64,000 nt of DNA, from NCBI GenBank assembly GCA_036785325.1, contig JAXIVH010000188.1, positions 82,001-146,000 of the forward strand, given 5' to 3'. The position numbers and the translations under genes were made by a program. The notes under the pieces were generated by a model. That model saw only the letters and a program-made list of their open reading frames with translations, had not been told where the DNA came from and made no database searches. Positions 34,653 through 47,396 of the stretch are shown here, one piece after another (the stretch's first letter is position 1; each line of letters starts with the position of its first letter). The DNA comes from Urophycis tenuis. Lineage: Eukaryota; Chordata; Actinopteri; Gadiformes; Phycidae.

Positions 34653-37600
34653 ATGGGAAGAGTGAAAAAGGGAAGCAAAGCCCAGAGAAAAAAACTTGTG
34701 GGGAATTTCAGGAGGACTGCAAGCTCTGGTGACTATCCTGAGATGTGTCAATATTGAAAATAGAGACACCAGTTATTCTTCTGCCATTTGGTCAGAAGTT
34801 TCTCTGAAATTATTTGGAGAAGATGAAAGTAAAAACCGACATTGGTTGCGGGTCATTTGGACAAATAATAGAAAAGGGATGAGGGATTTTTTTTTTAAAG
34901 AAAGTGAGTCAAACATTACTGAAGAAAAGCATCAGGAACAAGTAGAAGATGGGCAAGAGGGTAAGCAGGAAGCAAATGATGAAGAGACAGAGGAAGAAAA
35001 CCAAAAGGAATGAGTAGAAGATTGACAAGAGGGTGAGCAGGAAGCAAATGAGGAAGAGACAAAGGAAGAAAAGAAAACCAAACAATGGAGAAAGATGCCA
35101 GTGGTATCGAAGAAGTTTGTGATCACTGTTAAGTAAAAAAAATGGAAAAGAATTTCCCCCAAGCCCGGTTCAACAAAATTGAGGCAACCATGGACAACGG
35201 TGTTGTACAACAGTTTCAGGGGAAAAAATCCATGCGGTACCCTTTCCTTTAAGAGTCAACATGTGAAAGCATATAACAGCCGTAAAATAAACAGTCCGTA
35301 TTTAAATGTAAGTGTGATCTGCACATTCCCATCCTGCAGCGCAAAATACCACTTTTCAAGGAAAAAGGGACCAGTGGGAGACAACCTGGTGAAGATATTT
35401 GTCAAACAAAAAGGCAAAATAACGCACAAAACTGGGGAAACTAAATTCCGGCCAGCAACAAAAACTAAACGGGGTAAAATCGCCAGAGCTCTCCGTAAAG
35501 GTGTGAGCAAAGTCCATCCATCCATTATCGAAACCGCTTATCCTCTACGAGGGTCGCGGGGGGGGGGGGCTGGAGCCAATCCAAGCTGCAACGGGCGAGA
35601 GGCGGGGTACACCCTGGACAGGTCGCCAGCCTATCACAGGGCTGACATATATAGACGAACAACCATTCACACTCACATACACACCTATGGTCAATTTAGA
35701 GACACAAATTAACCTAATCCCCAACCTGCATGTTTTTGGTCTGTGGGAGGAAGCCGGAGTACCCGGAGAGAACCCACGCAAGCACGGGGAGAACTTGCAA
35801 ACTCCACACAGAAAGGTCCCGGGTCCCAGGTGGATTCGAACCCAGAACCCTCTTGCTGTGAGGCGACAGTGAGCAAAGTCTATTACAGTAAACTTAAGAA
35901 GACACCACACGCAGAAATAATCTCAGGAAACATGACACGTAGTCTGAACAAAAATGTTCTCAAAGTCATCAGATCAGAGTTTAAAAAAAGGAAAAGAATC
36001 CATGAAAACATATATATGGAGATGTACTTAACCCAAAGCATAATAAAGGAATGTGATTCAAAATTTCATCAGATGCCTGGCTACATACAACATTTCCAAG
36101 TTGATCCATTTGGTTTGCACATGTACACCGAAACAGGAGTCAGCATACTCGTGCAACATCTGAGGAAAAAGACCCCTGTGACATTATACCTGGATGCTAC
36201 AGGAAATGTAGTATCAAAAGTTACCTGGCCAGACCAAAAGAGTGCTGTACTACTCACTCACACTTCCTGGAGTTGGTCAGAGTGTACCTCCCCTCCCTGT
36301 GTGCGAAATGGTGACCAATGAGCACTCTGTTCCGCCGATAACCTTCTGGCTCATGCAGTTCCTAAGGAAACTTTCACAATACACAAAACTCAGAATACAT
36401 CAGGTAGAAACTGATTACAGCTGGGCACTGATTCAAAGTAATCTTCTTTCTTTCAACAAGGAGAACATCGCCAACTAGCTTGACAGGGCATTTGCTATCT
36501 GTTCCAAAAGGAAGACCTGGAAAGAAATTCAAATGTTCACTGTGCTGCACATGTGCGCTGCACATGTAATTAAGGCTGTTGCACAGTCAGTAGCGCGAAC
36601 AACAGATGACAAAGGTTTGAAGGAGTTTGCAATATTTGCATTTGCAAGGTTGCAAAACATCACATCACTGACCACAGCCCTTACAATCTTCCGCTCTCTG
36701 TGTACAGTTTTAATTACTAAACACAATACAGAAAGAGTCCAGAGTCATCTAAAAGTTGTACAGGACTTGATAAAGGAATGCAAAATGCCAGACATGGAAC
36801 AAACAGTCAAACTTGAGGACTGCCCCTTAATTAACGAAGAAGACGAGGAGGAAAGGAAAAATGCCCACACAATTGTGGGGGGATCACCTTTCACGTGTGC
36901 ATTTAAGAAGGTCCTGGAGGAGGTTCAGGCTGATCTTGAAAAAAATGAGGCAGATGCCTCACCCTCACCCACACCTGAAGAGGAAAATCCATTCTTCTGC
37001 CCAGGTATCATTAACCTGCTTTTTGATAACTATCTGGGAATTTTCCCCTTCTGGAGCGGCCTGCTTTTGGGGAACTTGCAGAGATATGCTGTAGACAAAG
37101 AAGATGTCACCTTTGGGCCCTACAAATTGCGTGACACCAACTGCCACGTGGAGAGGTGGTTTGGGATTGTGAAACATTCAATCCTAAGAAAACAGAGGCG
37201 ACTTATGCCAGGGACCTTTGTCAGAAAATTGTACAGCTCTCTGCAGGGGAGATACAGAGAGCACATAATCTGTCATAACTTCATTGAAAACATATTACTG
37301 AAACCAGTGAAAATTAAAGATATCTCTCAGTCTGAAGAAGGTTGGGCGAAGAGAGATGGGGCAAAGCCCAGAGGAGCAAGCTCAAAGTATTACTCCGCTC
37401 CAACAAAGGTCCCAGTGCCAAAGAGGGGAAAATCAGCTCAGAGGAAAGATGAAAACAACAGCAGCAATGACCTCACAACCAAAGGGTCTGATCCTGCAAC
37501 AGAGGTGAGATTTTTATAATTAATGTGAAAAATATAAACCATTACATGAGGTCAGCCAATTCTATGTTAGCTTTCTGCACAAGGAGAGATAAATTGACAG

Positions 37601-37840
37601 ATTATTTAAAATATTGAATGGATTGAGTTTTCGAAAGCTATATGAAGTGGTTACACTTTGATTGTTCATGTCCTTGTAGGTTGACGCCCTTTTGACAGGC
37701 CGACCAACAGAGGTTGTTGTAGCTGTCTTACGAGATGCGCAACAGAAGCTGCATCTTAACCTCTGGCACAGCGAGTTCCTCAGTTTGAGGCCTGATGAAC
37801 TCATCATAGGCGAGGCAAAAAAAAAAAAGTGTAATATAAT
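34653..37840 (+). pseudogene. MULE-like transposase gene
   Basis: ATG 34653 begins a basic N-terminus (MGRVKKGSKAQRKKL). A charged Glu-rich part follows, with a direct duplication (34936-34999 and 35011-35070), then CTFPSCSAKYHFSRKKGP, a Cys/His motif. A SINE interrupts at 35515. The core shows LYLDATGNVVSKV (36188), VETDYSWALIQ (36408), CAAHVIKAV (36550) and NCHVERWFGIV (37139). That is a D-D-C/H-E layout like Mutator-type transposases. A donor at 37505 and an acceptor before 37680 lead to a last exon with LRDAQQKLHLNLWHSEF. At least three frameshifts or stops are present (34760, 36235, 36474). Confidence 0.55.
35515..35868 (-). mobile_element. SINE family A, copy 2
   Basis: Same family as 20887-21260, reversed and lacking about 35 bp of the head. 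The 12-mer GTGAGCAAAGTC flanks it exactly (35503-35514 and 35869-35880). It interrupts the MULE-like frame between GVSK and VYYSKLKK. Confidence 0.9.
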
Positions 37841-38145
37841 GTATTGTATAGTGATATGAGACCGGATGTGACCTTAGATGTTGTATATGGTTTGTCCTTT
37901 CCTGGTTGTAAAAGTTGTATTACAGTTAAAGGTAATGTTCTTAACCTACCAGACTGTTCTGTTCTATTATTTACCGTTTACAATCGCATACATTTCTTAA
38001 ATGGTTATTTTGGAATTAACTCTACTAATAACATCATTACAAATAAAAATGTTACTGCACTCTGAATTGTTCAGATAATCCAGGGGAAAAGGAGCATTAG
38101 ACACAGGTTAATAAAGTAAATACATGTTTTACAAATGTAAATCAT

Positions 38146-38225
38146 TTACATTTACCTTTAGTTATTTAGCAGACGCTTTTGTCCAAAGCGACGTACAAGG
38201 AGAGAACATTCAAGCTACAAGGAAC
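38146..38225 (-). repeat. SINE/LINE tail fragment, reverse
   Basis: agcagacgcttttgtccaaa followed by gcgacgtac is the reverse complement of the conserved CGTCGCTTTGGACAAAAGCG module also seen, more decayed, at 891. The stretch 37841-38145 to its left is AT-rich with no gene seen. Confidence 0.7.
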
Positions 38226-38376
38226 AGAGACATAGTGTAACAATAAATACTATTTTACATAAGAAAAACAACGTGCAGAACTGTAAGTGCAAGTTAAGTA
38301 ATGGAAGAAGACTTAAGAAGAATTAAGAAGGCAGAATTAGTAACTCATACATATCATTTGGGACCAACACTCTTAA

Positions 38377-39222
38377 GGCCCTTCCACACCAAGGCGGATT
38401 CGGATTGCGGAGCGGAAAGCGGAAAAAAAAAGCGAATGCGAAATTCCGCTCGAAAAATTCCGCACCTGCGTCCACACCAGGTGCGGTGCGTTTTTTAAAA
38501 TATTCCGCGTTCTATTCCGCCCAGCTTTCGCGCCGTACTAGAGCGGATTTGGCCCGTGACTGTCAGTCGTGAGAGTGTCAGTGGTAAAGATGTCATCAAG
38601 TGACGAAGATATTATAGTGATCAACATGTTAGAGAATAGGAAGAAAAAAAAGAAAGTTTTGGGTTCACCCCTTGTTGGAGCGGAGGCGACAGCATCCAAC
38701 ACCGATCCTGGCGCATCAAGCTCTTTGTTTTAACAGACAATTTGATAATGGACATATTGCTAATAGGCTAATATACAATTTACATTGATTGCACTAGGCA
38801 AATAACATTTTAGTTTGTATGCACGCATTTTTATTTCTCTTTGGAGTTCGCTCGTTGCGATACAGTTTGTGCGCACTGTCAGCTCATCTGTTCTTCAGCA
38901 GGGGAGGGGCGAGTGTTTAAAAAAAAAAAAATGAGACAGAGGTAGAGTGGTCCCCCCCTTGATTTACACCACCCCCGCCCGCATCCGCACCCCCTGCCGT
39001 AAATAGAACACAATCAAATCATATTTTGATTGGTCAGGCACATTTTTCCGCAAGCGAAATTCCGCTTCAAAACAGACTGGTCCGATATTTTTTTCCGCTC
39101 AGCGGATTTCGCCTTTTAGTGTGCACAGCTTCATTAAAACACATGTGTTTGCTAATCAGTGAAATTCCGTGCGGAAATTCGCTCGGAAAATCGCAGAAAA
39201 TCCGCCTTGGTGTGGAAGGGCC
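38377..39222. mobile_element. MITE with 22-bp inverted ends, Harbinger-like
   Basis: Ends GGCCCTTCCACACCAAGGCG and CGCCTTGGTGTGGAAGGGCC are exact inverted partners between TTAA/TTAA flanks (38373-38376 and 39223-39226). Harbinger TTA/TAA duplications would read the same here. Inside, 38590-38733 encodes MSSSDEDIIVINMLENRKKK and a few more codons, resembling the start of PIF/Harbinger nucleases, so it may be a deletion derivative. Subterminal gcggaa/ttccgc repeats are abundant. Confidence 0.7.
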
Positions 39223-39229
39223 TTAACAG

Positions 39230-39383
39230 AGGTTTGTGAGGGCACCACATACTGTCACAACATCATCTAGTATGTTAACCTGCGACACTGGAATAACTGT
39301 TTGCAAAATCTTAAAGTTTTTCCACCGACCAATTACTCGTTCGACATGGATCCTCACAGAAAAGAAAGTTGCCTGGATGAATC
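39230..39383 (-). pseudogene. ISL2EU no. 2 transposase, C-terminus
   Basis: After a frameshift near 39370 the minus strand reads VRIHVERVIGRWKNFKIL and VTVCGALTNLC, then TAA. HVER carries the final catalytic Glu of the DDE domain. It joins the piece ending at 51435 when the CACTA element is removed. Confidence 0.75.
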
Positions 39384-40505
39384 CACACTGTAAGAAATGT
39401 TTGTAAAATTTACAATAAAAAACTTAAATACCAACAGTAAAAGACTGTAAAATTAAAAACAGTATATTAGTGTAGTAGCTACTTGGAATTATTGTAAATT
39501 AAGAAATGGTGTTTAACTGTACTTTTTACTGTAACAATATGTAAAAAAGATTATTTTTCCTGTGGAAAATATAAAAGTTTGTTAAGATTAACGGGGAAAT
39601 ACTGTAATGTCACAAAAATGTAATCTGCATTACAATTAACGGTATCACGCTGTTTAAATGACCTATTTAGGTGATGTGTACTTTCAAATTTACGGTATAA
39701 AACTATTTACAATTTAATTTAATTTATAATTCATACATAAATAAGATGTTAAAAAATTTGCTCCATACCGAGTGAGCGAGAGAAATAGTCTTTTAATTAT
39801 CATCCAACATGTGTAGTATGGTCCCTAAGATGTAATTCGTACTAACATGTAACTTCACAAAATGCACGGAATTGTGTTAAGTGTAAACTATACAGTCTGG
39901 TGTAAACGTACGTGTTTTTAAGCTTTTATTTTGTTATTTTGTTTTATTTTGAAACTACTTCCGCTTGGGACTTCCTGTGTGGATTGATTAGATATACGGC
40001 GGCGCTCTTCTCGGCCATCTTGCCTGCTGATGGGTACTCTTGTCCCGAGGGGGGGGCGGAACCCCCGAGGCCCGCCAACCCATGCCGCCAACCAGTGACA
40101 CAGGTGGAGATGCGCGCCCACATACAGCAGAGCGAGTGAAAAGTTTTACTCTATAGCTCTGACATACAGGAGAGATGCGCGCAAATTAAAGCGACGATAA
40201 CCGTCTTTGCTGCATGGTGGTTTTATTTTCTGAGAGGATTAATTTGTTAAGGAGCAACGCGACTACAGCACACGTAAGTAAAACTATAAATAGGTCTACA
40301 ACATACATGAGGTAAACGTTTACACAGTCTGCAGTTTTGTGTTGCTTTCGATTAAAAGGTGAATGTTAGTTGTCCTCAACTTTACAAAATGTGTTAATTT
40401 TGCTAAATGTTGGTTTAGCTGAGTTGTCTTATGTCACATTGTGTGTGTTGTCCCGAACATTAGCCTAGCTTACTTTAACGTTAACATTAAGTCGTTGGAG
40501 TCAAA

Positions 40506-43143
40506 ATGGTGAATTGTAATTTCTGTGAGAGGTTATGTGCTTCACTGCAAACTCCACAGAAATGAAAGTCACTGTTTATTTAAGTGCTTTGGAGAGGGGT
40601 GCAAGCAGACATTTTGCAGGTATGGAGCTTTTAAGGCTCATTTTTACCGGAGGCACAATGTTGTATCTGCTAATGTTAACGAAACTGTGGGGACAGCTGT
40701 TACCACTTTTAAATGTGCAGTGGCCTTGTGTGAAAGTCAGTGCCTTGACACCAAAGAATTGCTTGCTCACTTGAAGGAGCATATCGTGGAAGGACGTGCT
40801 TTAAGTTGTCCAGTCAGAGGATGTAACACTGACTTCAGGGTCAAGTCTTCATTTACCGCGCATATGTCTCGGAAGCACAGAGGTTTTATAGACAGTAGTG
40901 TAAGTGATGTGTACAGAGAATCTGCTTCTCATCCGTCAACATCTACTCCACCTGAACCATGTGACTTTGTCCCTCACTGTGATTCTGGTGCAGAGGCAGG
41001 CACAGATGAGGTCGATTTGGATATATCTGAAGATTTCAGTGATCTTTATCTTAGAAACATGAGTTTGTTCTACTTGAGATTGCAGTCGCAGTTCCTTCTA
41101 CCTGCTTCAACTATTCAAAACATAGTTGAGGAAATGCAAAACATACATGAGTTGGGTCAAACATATACTTTGAGTAAACTCAGTTCGCTGCTAAAAAATG
41201 ACACAGTATTATCAGATGAGAACATAACCAAAGTCTGTGAATCTGTCAAGGGATTTGATCTGTTCACTACATGTCATACAGGGCCAATGCGAACAGCTTA
41301 TTCAAGAGCCAAGTCTTTTAAAGAAAAATTCAACTATGTGGAGCCCAAGAAAATATTTTTAGGAAGAGATGAGAACAGGGTAGATAGGTACGCCCATTAT
41401 GTGCCTGTGAAAGAGACTTTGAAATGTTTGTTAGAATCTGATCTGTGGCAGAACTGTGTGTCAGGAGAGCACTCCCCCAAGTCTCCTCCAGATGTTCTAA
41501 GTGACATTAGTGATGGTCAGATATTCAAAAACAATGATTTTTTTGCTAAAAATCCATCATGCGTGAAGTTAGTTCTATACCAGGATGCCTTTGAAGTAGT
41601 TAATCCTTTAGGCTCTGCCAAGACAAGACACAAAGTTTTAGCTGTGTATGCATCTGTTGCCAACTTACCACTGCATGTACGGTCGGACACAGACCACATG
41701 TCACTTGTGTTGTTGTGTAGAGAGAAAGATTTCAAAGCATTTGGGCATGTGTTCTCTGAACTAATAAGAGACTTGAAGGAATTGGAGGAGAATGGGATTG
41801 TTGGGTCAAGTGAAACAGTCAAGGGAACCTTGTATTGCATTGCTGGAGATAATTTGGGCTCGCATTGCATCGGTGGATTCTCTGAAAATTTCAGCTCCTC
41901 AAAATATTTCTGCAGGTACTGTCTAATCCACAGATCTGACTTTCAGAGTGATCCAAATCTTTGTGGACCAGAGAGAACCATCGACAACTACAGTTCTGCT
42001 GTTGATCGCCTACAGACTGAAGGTACATCACCAGATGTGGAAGGAGTAAAGTTTAACTCTGTATTCAATTCTTTGAAATACTTCAATGTCTGTCTGCCAG
42101 GTTTGCCACCTTGTCTGGGACATGACATATTTGAGGGTGTTTTGTCTTACGATGTTGCACTGTATCTGAAGTATTTTAAAAAGAAAAAGACTTGGTTCAC
42201 TTACTCCATCCTGAATCGACGCATTAAACAGTTCAAATACTATGGTTCTGATGCTTCTACAAAACCATGTGAGGCCCCCATGGAGAGAAACTCTCAGGTC
42301 AAGCTGTACAGAATTGGAATTTTCTAAGGCTGTTGCCTCTCATAATTGGTGACAGAATTGAAGATACAGCAGATGATGTGTGGCAGTTGACCCTGCAGCT
42401 AAAAGACATTGTGGACATATGTGCACAGAAAATCTCTGTGCCTCAGGTTGCATACCTTGATGTTCTTATTCAAGAATATTTGGAGTCAAGAAAAACTATT
42501 TCCACAAACTGGCTTGAAACCAAAGCATCATTATTTACGTCATTACCCAGAAATGATTCTGAAATTTGGGCCCCTGATCAGACTATGGACAATGCGCTTT
42601 GAAAGTAAGCACAGTTACTTCAAGAGATGTGCAAGAAATTTGAAAAATTTCAAAAACCTGTGCCTTACTCTGTCTGAAAGACATCAGCTGTTACAGGCGT
42701 ATCTTTCAGCAGGATCAATGAGCAAGCCTGTCTTCCAAGATAAAGATGGTTCTCCATTTTACTCTGGACTATACAGTGAATACATTCAAGATGCAGTCAG
42801 CCAATTTGGCTTCACAGAGACCAACACAAAGGTCACAGTAGAAATTCTCTATGAGGAAACATCATATAAAAAAGGACAATTTCTTGTCACAGGGAACATT
42901 GACTCCATGCAGTTTGGTGAACTTGTGCTCATTTTGATTAAAAATGACACTGTTCATTTTCTGATGTCAGTGTACAAAGCAGAATTCCTTTCTGAGTACC
43001 ACCTTTACTCAGTGAGGAAAGACAATGAAAAAATGCAGTGTCTGAACATCAGTGACTTGATTGATTTCTATCCATTGCCATCTTACATTAAAGATGGATA
43101 CCAAATAGTTCCTTTGAAACACAGTGTGTTATCACATTATTAA
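40506..43143 (+). pseudogene. CACTA transposase (TnpD-like)
   Basis: ATG 40506 begins a Cys-rich start (MVNCNFCER); one indel later the 40525 frame runs 600 codons. C2H2-like fingers come first (CFGEGCKQTFCRYGAFKAHF; CPVRGCNTDFRVKSSFTAH). The RNase-H-like core has LYQDAFEVVNPLGSAKTRHK, AVYASVANLP, IAGDNLGSHCIGGF, CRYCLIHR and LPPCLGHDIFEGVLSYDVAL. Frameshifts near 42318 and 42500 precede the rest (RFESKHSYFKRCARNLKNFK) to the stop at 43141-43143. The motifs match animal EnSpm transposases, which cut out and reinsert the element. Few lesions, so fairly young. Confidence 0.85.
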
Positions 43144-43200
43144 CTGTATTGGACTGTCATTCTGAGGTTAATTGTGCCTTATTCACTTTCATACTCAGAA

Positions 43201-45052
43201 ATGGGTGATGCAGAACAAATCAGCATACGCAGTGCTATCATGAAGGTGTTGCCAGACCTCGCAGCCTCAATCTTGGATATTGGAGACACTCCAATCGTTG
43301 GGAGTAGAGACTACTGAGGATTTTCCATTCATTCAGGAAGCTGATCTCCTTATCACACTGAGACCAATTCAAGCCAGAAGATTGGTAGCTGCCTGGAAAC
43401 AAACCAGTAAGTAAACATTTATTGAAGTAGGTCTGTAACCAAAGATAAAACATTATTTAAAAACATTTTGTTTATTCCATTCTTTACAGCAGGAACCAAT
43501 GAAGGCCATAGCCAATCAGCGCTGTCTTCTCCAGCTTCCTCATCAAGCTCAGTCAGTCTCTCCTCACCGTCGACCTGCTCAATTGCTGCAGCAGACTGGG
43601 TTGACAACTTCCAGATTCCATGGACAAAGTTTCCTGAAGGCTTGATGCAGTGTTTAGAGAGAGGGAAAAGGCCAAGTCCAAGGCTACGTAGAGAAATGAT
43701 CCGGATTGTCGTCAGTGACATGATGAATGTTTGTGCCTCTCCAAGTACCAAAGCCTCCACAGAAGTTGCCAAAAAACTTGCTGCAAAATATCCACAGTCA
43801 TTGCAAGATGTCATCGCTGGTGATGTAGTTGGACTAGGATATCACTCACTCATCAAGCAGTTACAAGCCCGAGTCGAAAATGTGAAACGGTCTTCAGCAC
43901 CAAGGATAAAAAAAACACACAGAAATCACAGCTGAACGGGCAGCTATGCAAGACACCTATGGCTGTATAAAGTGGGATATGAAATATATGCCAGTGAGTG
44001 AGACACCAGAAAGCCAACAGGAAAAGAAAGACAAAATGAAAGCGCTCAGTGAACAAACTGACTTCAGCCCAGATGAGGTAAAAACTCTGATGAAGTGTAC
44101 TTACTACTCCCAACGTAGAGACATAAACAAGGGAACAGAGCTGCAATCCCTCCTGGAGGAGTGGCCTTTTTTATTCCAAGAGATTGGCATGACAGTACAC
44201 TTCCAAGAGCTCACTGGGGTATCGCTGAAAGAGACTTTCCTCACCAATATCGAAAAAAAGGGAAAACGGCTTCTGGACTTCATGAGAACCGTTTGTGCAG
44301 AGAAGAGCAAAAGAATTCTTCAGGCAGTCACAAAACTTGACATTCTGAGAAGACAGTTGGAGGGCTGCTCGGAGGATGTTAAAGGCATGGTTCTCCTTCT
44401 TCTTCCCTACTTTGATGACAAAGAGGAGAACCTCTTTCACTATGTTGACCAGACGTGTGTGGCAAAAGATGTACCAGTGGAAAGATTGCCTGTGAATCCA
44501 TGTATTGTTGTATGTGGTAAGTGTTGATCAGTTTCACTAAGCTAATGTTAAGAAGTATTGCATGAAAACTGTTATGCATTGTCATGTTTGAAGTGCAACT
44601 TTGATAAAAGTGAGTTTGGATGGTAATGGCTGGTCTGCTCTTATACCTTTCTGTTCTTTGCAGGAGCCTCTTGCTATGCCTCAAGACACTTCATGCTGAG
44701 TGTGGATAGCAAGATTGTGAATGACCACATCCCCAACTTCGTCTCTGCCATCTGTCTCATGTTTAGAGCATACTATCGCCTGAATATTCACTATCCTGTT
44801 GATCTGGGCTCAACACTTGAGTTTCTTCAGAGGTAAACACATTATTTTTATTATCATTTGAATTCCTCATTTAGAAAAAGAAGTATTTTTAGTGGTTGAT
44901 TATGAAATTATATTTAAAGGTGTTTCTTCATGGTCAACCCTGAGAGGGGCACAAAAGTTGAAACAAAGAAGAACAAGAAGCAGCTGTCGGTGAACCCAAG
45001 AGTCCTCACCCTCATCGCAGATCTCGCCGACCAGGACTGGAGAGGGACATAG
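43201..45052 (+). pseudogene. CACTA second gene, SAM-like N-terminus
   Basis: Four exons with good borders: 43201-43406, 43490-44516, 44664-44832 and 44920-45052. Exon 1 after a frameshift reads VETTEDFPFIQEADLLITL, a helical segment like a SAM-type fold. Exon 2 has a Ser-rich linker, WTKFPEGLMQCLERGKRPSP and, past a frameshift near 43910, a long helical region ending RLPVNPCIVV. Exons 3-4 give SRHFMLSVDSKIVN and a C-terminus ADLADQDWRGT. The same strand and position directly after the transposase suggest the accessory gene of the element. I know proteins of this look from fish genomes but no function. Confidence 0.6.
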
Positions 45053-45234
45053 TAACTGAACTGTCAACCTCTTGCACAGTGCCATCTATGAAACGGTGTA
45101 CACAAGGGCTGCAAGGACTGTTGTTTTCAAAGTTCCAGGGGACGTTCTCTAATGTTTTATGTTCAATACTCAAAGATATTCACATTTTCCTGTCATAAGA
45201 GGACTAAAGACACTGATACAGAAACTGACTTGAT

Positions 45235-45310
45235 TAGGAATTTTCTAAGGCTCTCATTGGTGACAGAGTTAAAGATACAGCAGATACCAAAGCATCATTA
45301 TTGAGTCATT
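45235..45310 (+). repeat. Shuffled copy of CACTA transposase sequence
   Basis: ggaattttctaaggct at 45237, followed by ggtgacagagttaaagatac and ccaaagcatcattatt, repeats phrases of 42317-42372 and 42520-42537 with the intervening 150 bp deleted. A further piece (50848-50925) repeats 42819-42920. Confidence 0.8.
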
Positions 45311-45714
45311 GTAGTGTCTAATTTGTGTTAAGGGGCTGTACTTTTAGTTAAAGGGTCAAAGGTCAAACAATTTGAAGGTATTACTTGAACAATAAGATTA
45401 AAATGATGGTTCGGAGTAAAATTCACCCTGAGGTAATTTCCACCAATAATCCAGCCAAATACCCCCTCAGATGCATTTTTAGCTACGGTCAATATTTATC
45501 AAGTTTAGGGGTATCAGCCGAATGGCTTAGTATTGGAGTGTCCGGTTCTGTGTGTATATCTCGTAAATTACCCCACTAATAATGCATGGATTGTTACCCA
45601 ACTTCTGTAGTAGTACATATATGGTCTGTACTCACAAAACGAGGCATTTTAAAGTTTGTAAGTACACCAGGAGTTTATTTAAAAGAGCACTTTTCTGATA
45701 GCTTCAACTAGCTG

Positions 45715-46160
45715 TTGCTAAGGCTACCGCTGCGTCGACGGCTTCGGCCCTTAAGTGACTCTTGCTATGGACAAAACAAAAATATGACCATGGTCTCCAT
45801 GCTCATGGAGCTAAGGCAAACCTTCCCCAACCTTTGCATCGAGCACACATTTCCAGTTAGGGGGCACAGCTATCTCCCCGCAGACAGAGTTTTTGGCAGG
45901 ATTGAGCAGAAACTCAGAAGGATCGACACAATTCTCCTGCCACAAGAATACCATGCCCCCCTGCAGCAGTTTGGAAATGTGTACGTTTACGGCACAGACT
46001 GGAAGGCTTTTGATTACATGTCGGCTACAAAAGAGTGCGTGAAGGTACAGAGAAGCTTCAAGATCAGTGAAGCACGCATGTGAAACGGTGGGCTGACCTG
46101 AAACCTGTTCTTGCAAGCCAAACCACAGTGAAGGAAGCAAAGAAGAAAGATGTGGTTGCT
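45715..46160 (+). pseudogene. Kolobok-like transposase C-terminal fragment
   Basis: From about 45747 the frame reads LSDSCYGQNKNMTMVSML, then HTFPVRGHSYLPADRVFG and RIEQKLRRIDTILLPQEY, to a TGA at 46081; more weak coding follows in another frame. The D-x4-Q-N-K-N and GHS-x4-D pattern fits a DDE catalytic end as in Kolobok-type proteins, recalled from memory. Only this part is left, so the element is non-autonomous. Confidence 0.6.
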
Positions 46161-47052
46161 CTCCTGAAAGCAATAGGTGTGAGGCAGTGAGCGCTTTTTA
46201 TAGTGCTGCACTATCTGATGTGAATGAAAACGCTCACCAGAGTGACGAAGACCCAGAATAAATTCCTATAATGTAGTGAATGAATGTAATGCAGTATTAA
46301 ATTTAATCTGTCTTGTTTTCTTATAAAGGTTATACACTTCAAGCAACGTTGCAACTTTTACAGGTTCAGTACTTTTGAATGGACTATTTAATGTATTATC
46401 AATGTTGATATTGTTATTTCATTACTTGTCCTTAAGGTGACATTTTCAATGGTTTTGCACTGAATATTGCACTAATTGGCCATTTGTATGTGTGTTATTT
46501 TTTACTGTGTCTCTTGTGGACAATCTTATTGAACTGTTACTTGTTATACTATTTAAGATGGCACGTTCAATGTTTTGCACTGAAGATTGCACTAATTGAC
46601 CATTTGTGTTATTTTTTTACTGTTTCTCTGGTGGATAATCTTAAAACGTTAGATTTAAACACAAATTAATTTTCATTACTTCATTACTCACAAAACTTGA
46701 TTTTAATACAAGGGCAGCACGGTGGTGCAGTGGTGCAGCACTGTCGCCTCACAGCAAGAGGGTCCGGGGTTCGAATCCACCTGGGACCCGGGACCTTTCT
46801 GTGTGGAGTTTGCATGTTCTCCCCGTGCTTGCGTGGGTTCTCTCCGGGTACTCCGGCTTCCTCCCACAGACCAAAAACATGCAGGTTGGGGATTAGGTTA
46901 ATTGGTGTCTCTAAATTGACCATATGTGAGTGTGAATGGTTGTTTGTCTATATATGTTAGCCCTGTGATAGGCTGGCGACCTGTCCAGGGTGTACCCCGC
47001 CTCTCGCCCGTTGCAGCTGGGATTGGCTCCAGCCCCCCTGCGACCCTCGTAG

Positions 47053-47396
47053 AGGAAGAAGAAGAAGAAGAATTACTGATTTGATCCTGTGAGGGAAATT
47101 TGGTCTTCTGCATTTAACCCAATCGTGAATTAGTGGAACACTCAGAACACAGTGATGGTGAAGCACACAGTGAGGTGAAGCACACACTTAAACCCGATGC
47201 AGTGAGCTGCCTGCAACAGCGGCGGCGCTCGGGGAGCAGTGAGGGGTTAGGTGCCTTGCTCAAGGGCACTTCAGCCATGCGCACTGGTCGGGGTTCGAAC
47301 CGGCCACCCTCCGGTTACAAATCCAAAGCCCTAACCAGTAGGCCGGCTGCCCCATAAGTAGGCCGGCTGCCCCATAAGTAGGCCGGCTGCCCCATA
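47053..47396 (-). mobile_element. tRNA-derived SINE (family B), reversed
   Basis: On the minus strand it begins ggggcagccggcctactggt, a tRNA-like A box, followed by GGCCGGTTCGAACCCC (B box) and cttgagcaaggcacctaacc, and ends in a TTC-repeat tail (gaagaagaag on plus). This body is widespread in fish. It landed in the 3' end of SINE A. Confidence 0.75.
47338..47396. repeat. Three tandem copies of a 20-bp unit
   Basis: GTAGGCCGGCTGCCCCATAA is repeated three times, the last copy incomplete. It amplifies the very first bases of SINE B at its junction. Confidence 0.95.

Noticed and set aside
40506..43143. Host C2H2 zinc-finger gene
   Set aside because: The fingers are followed by CACTA transposase motifs and the gene lies between CACTG ends.
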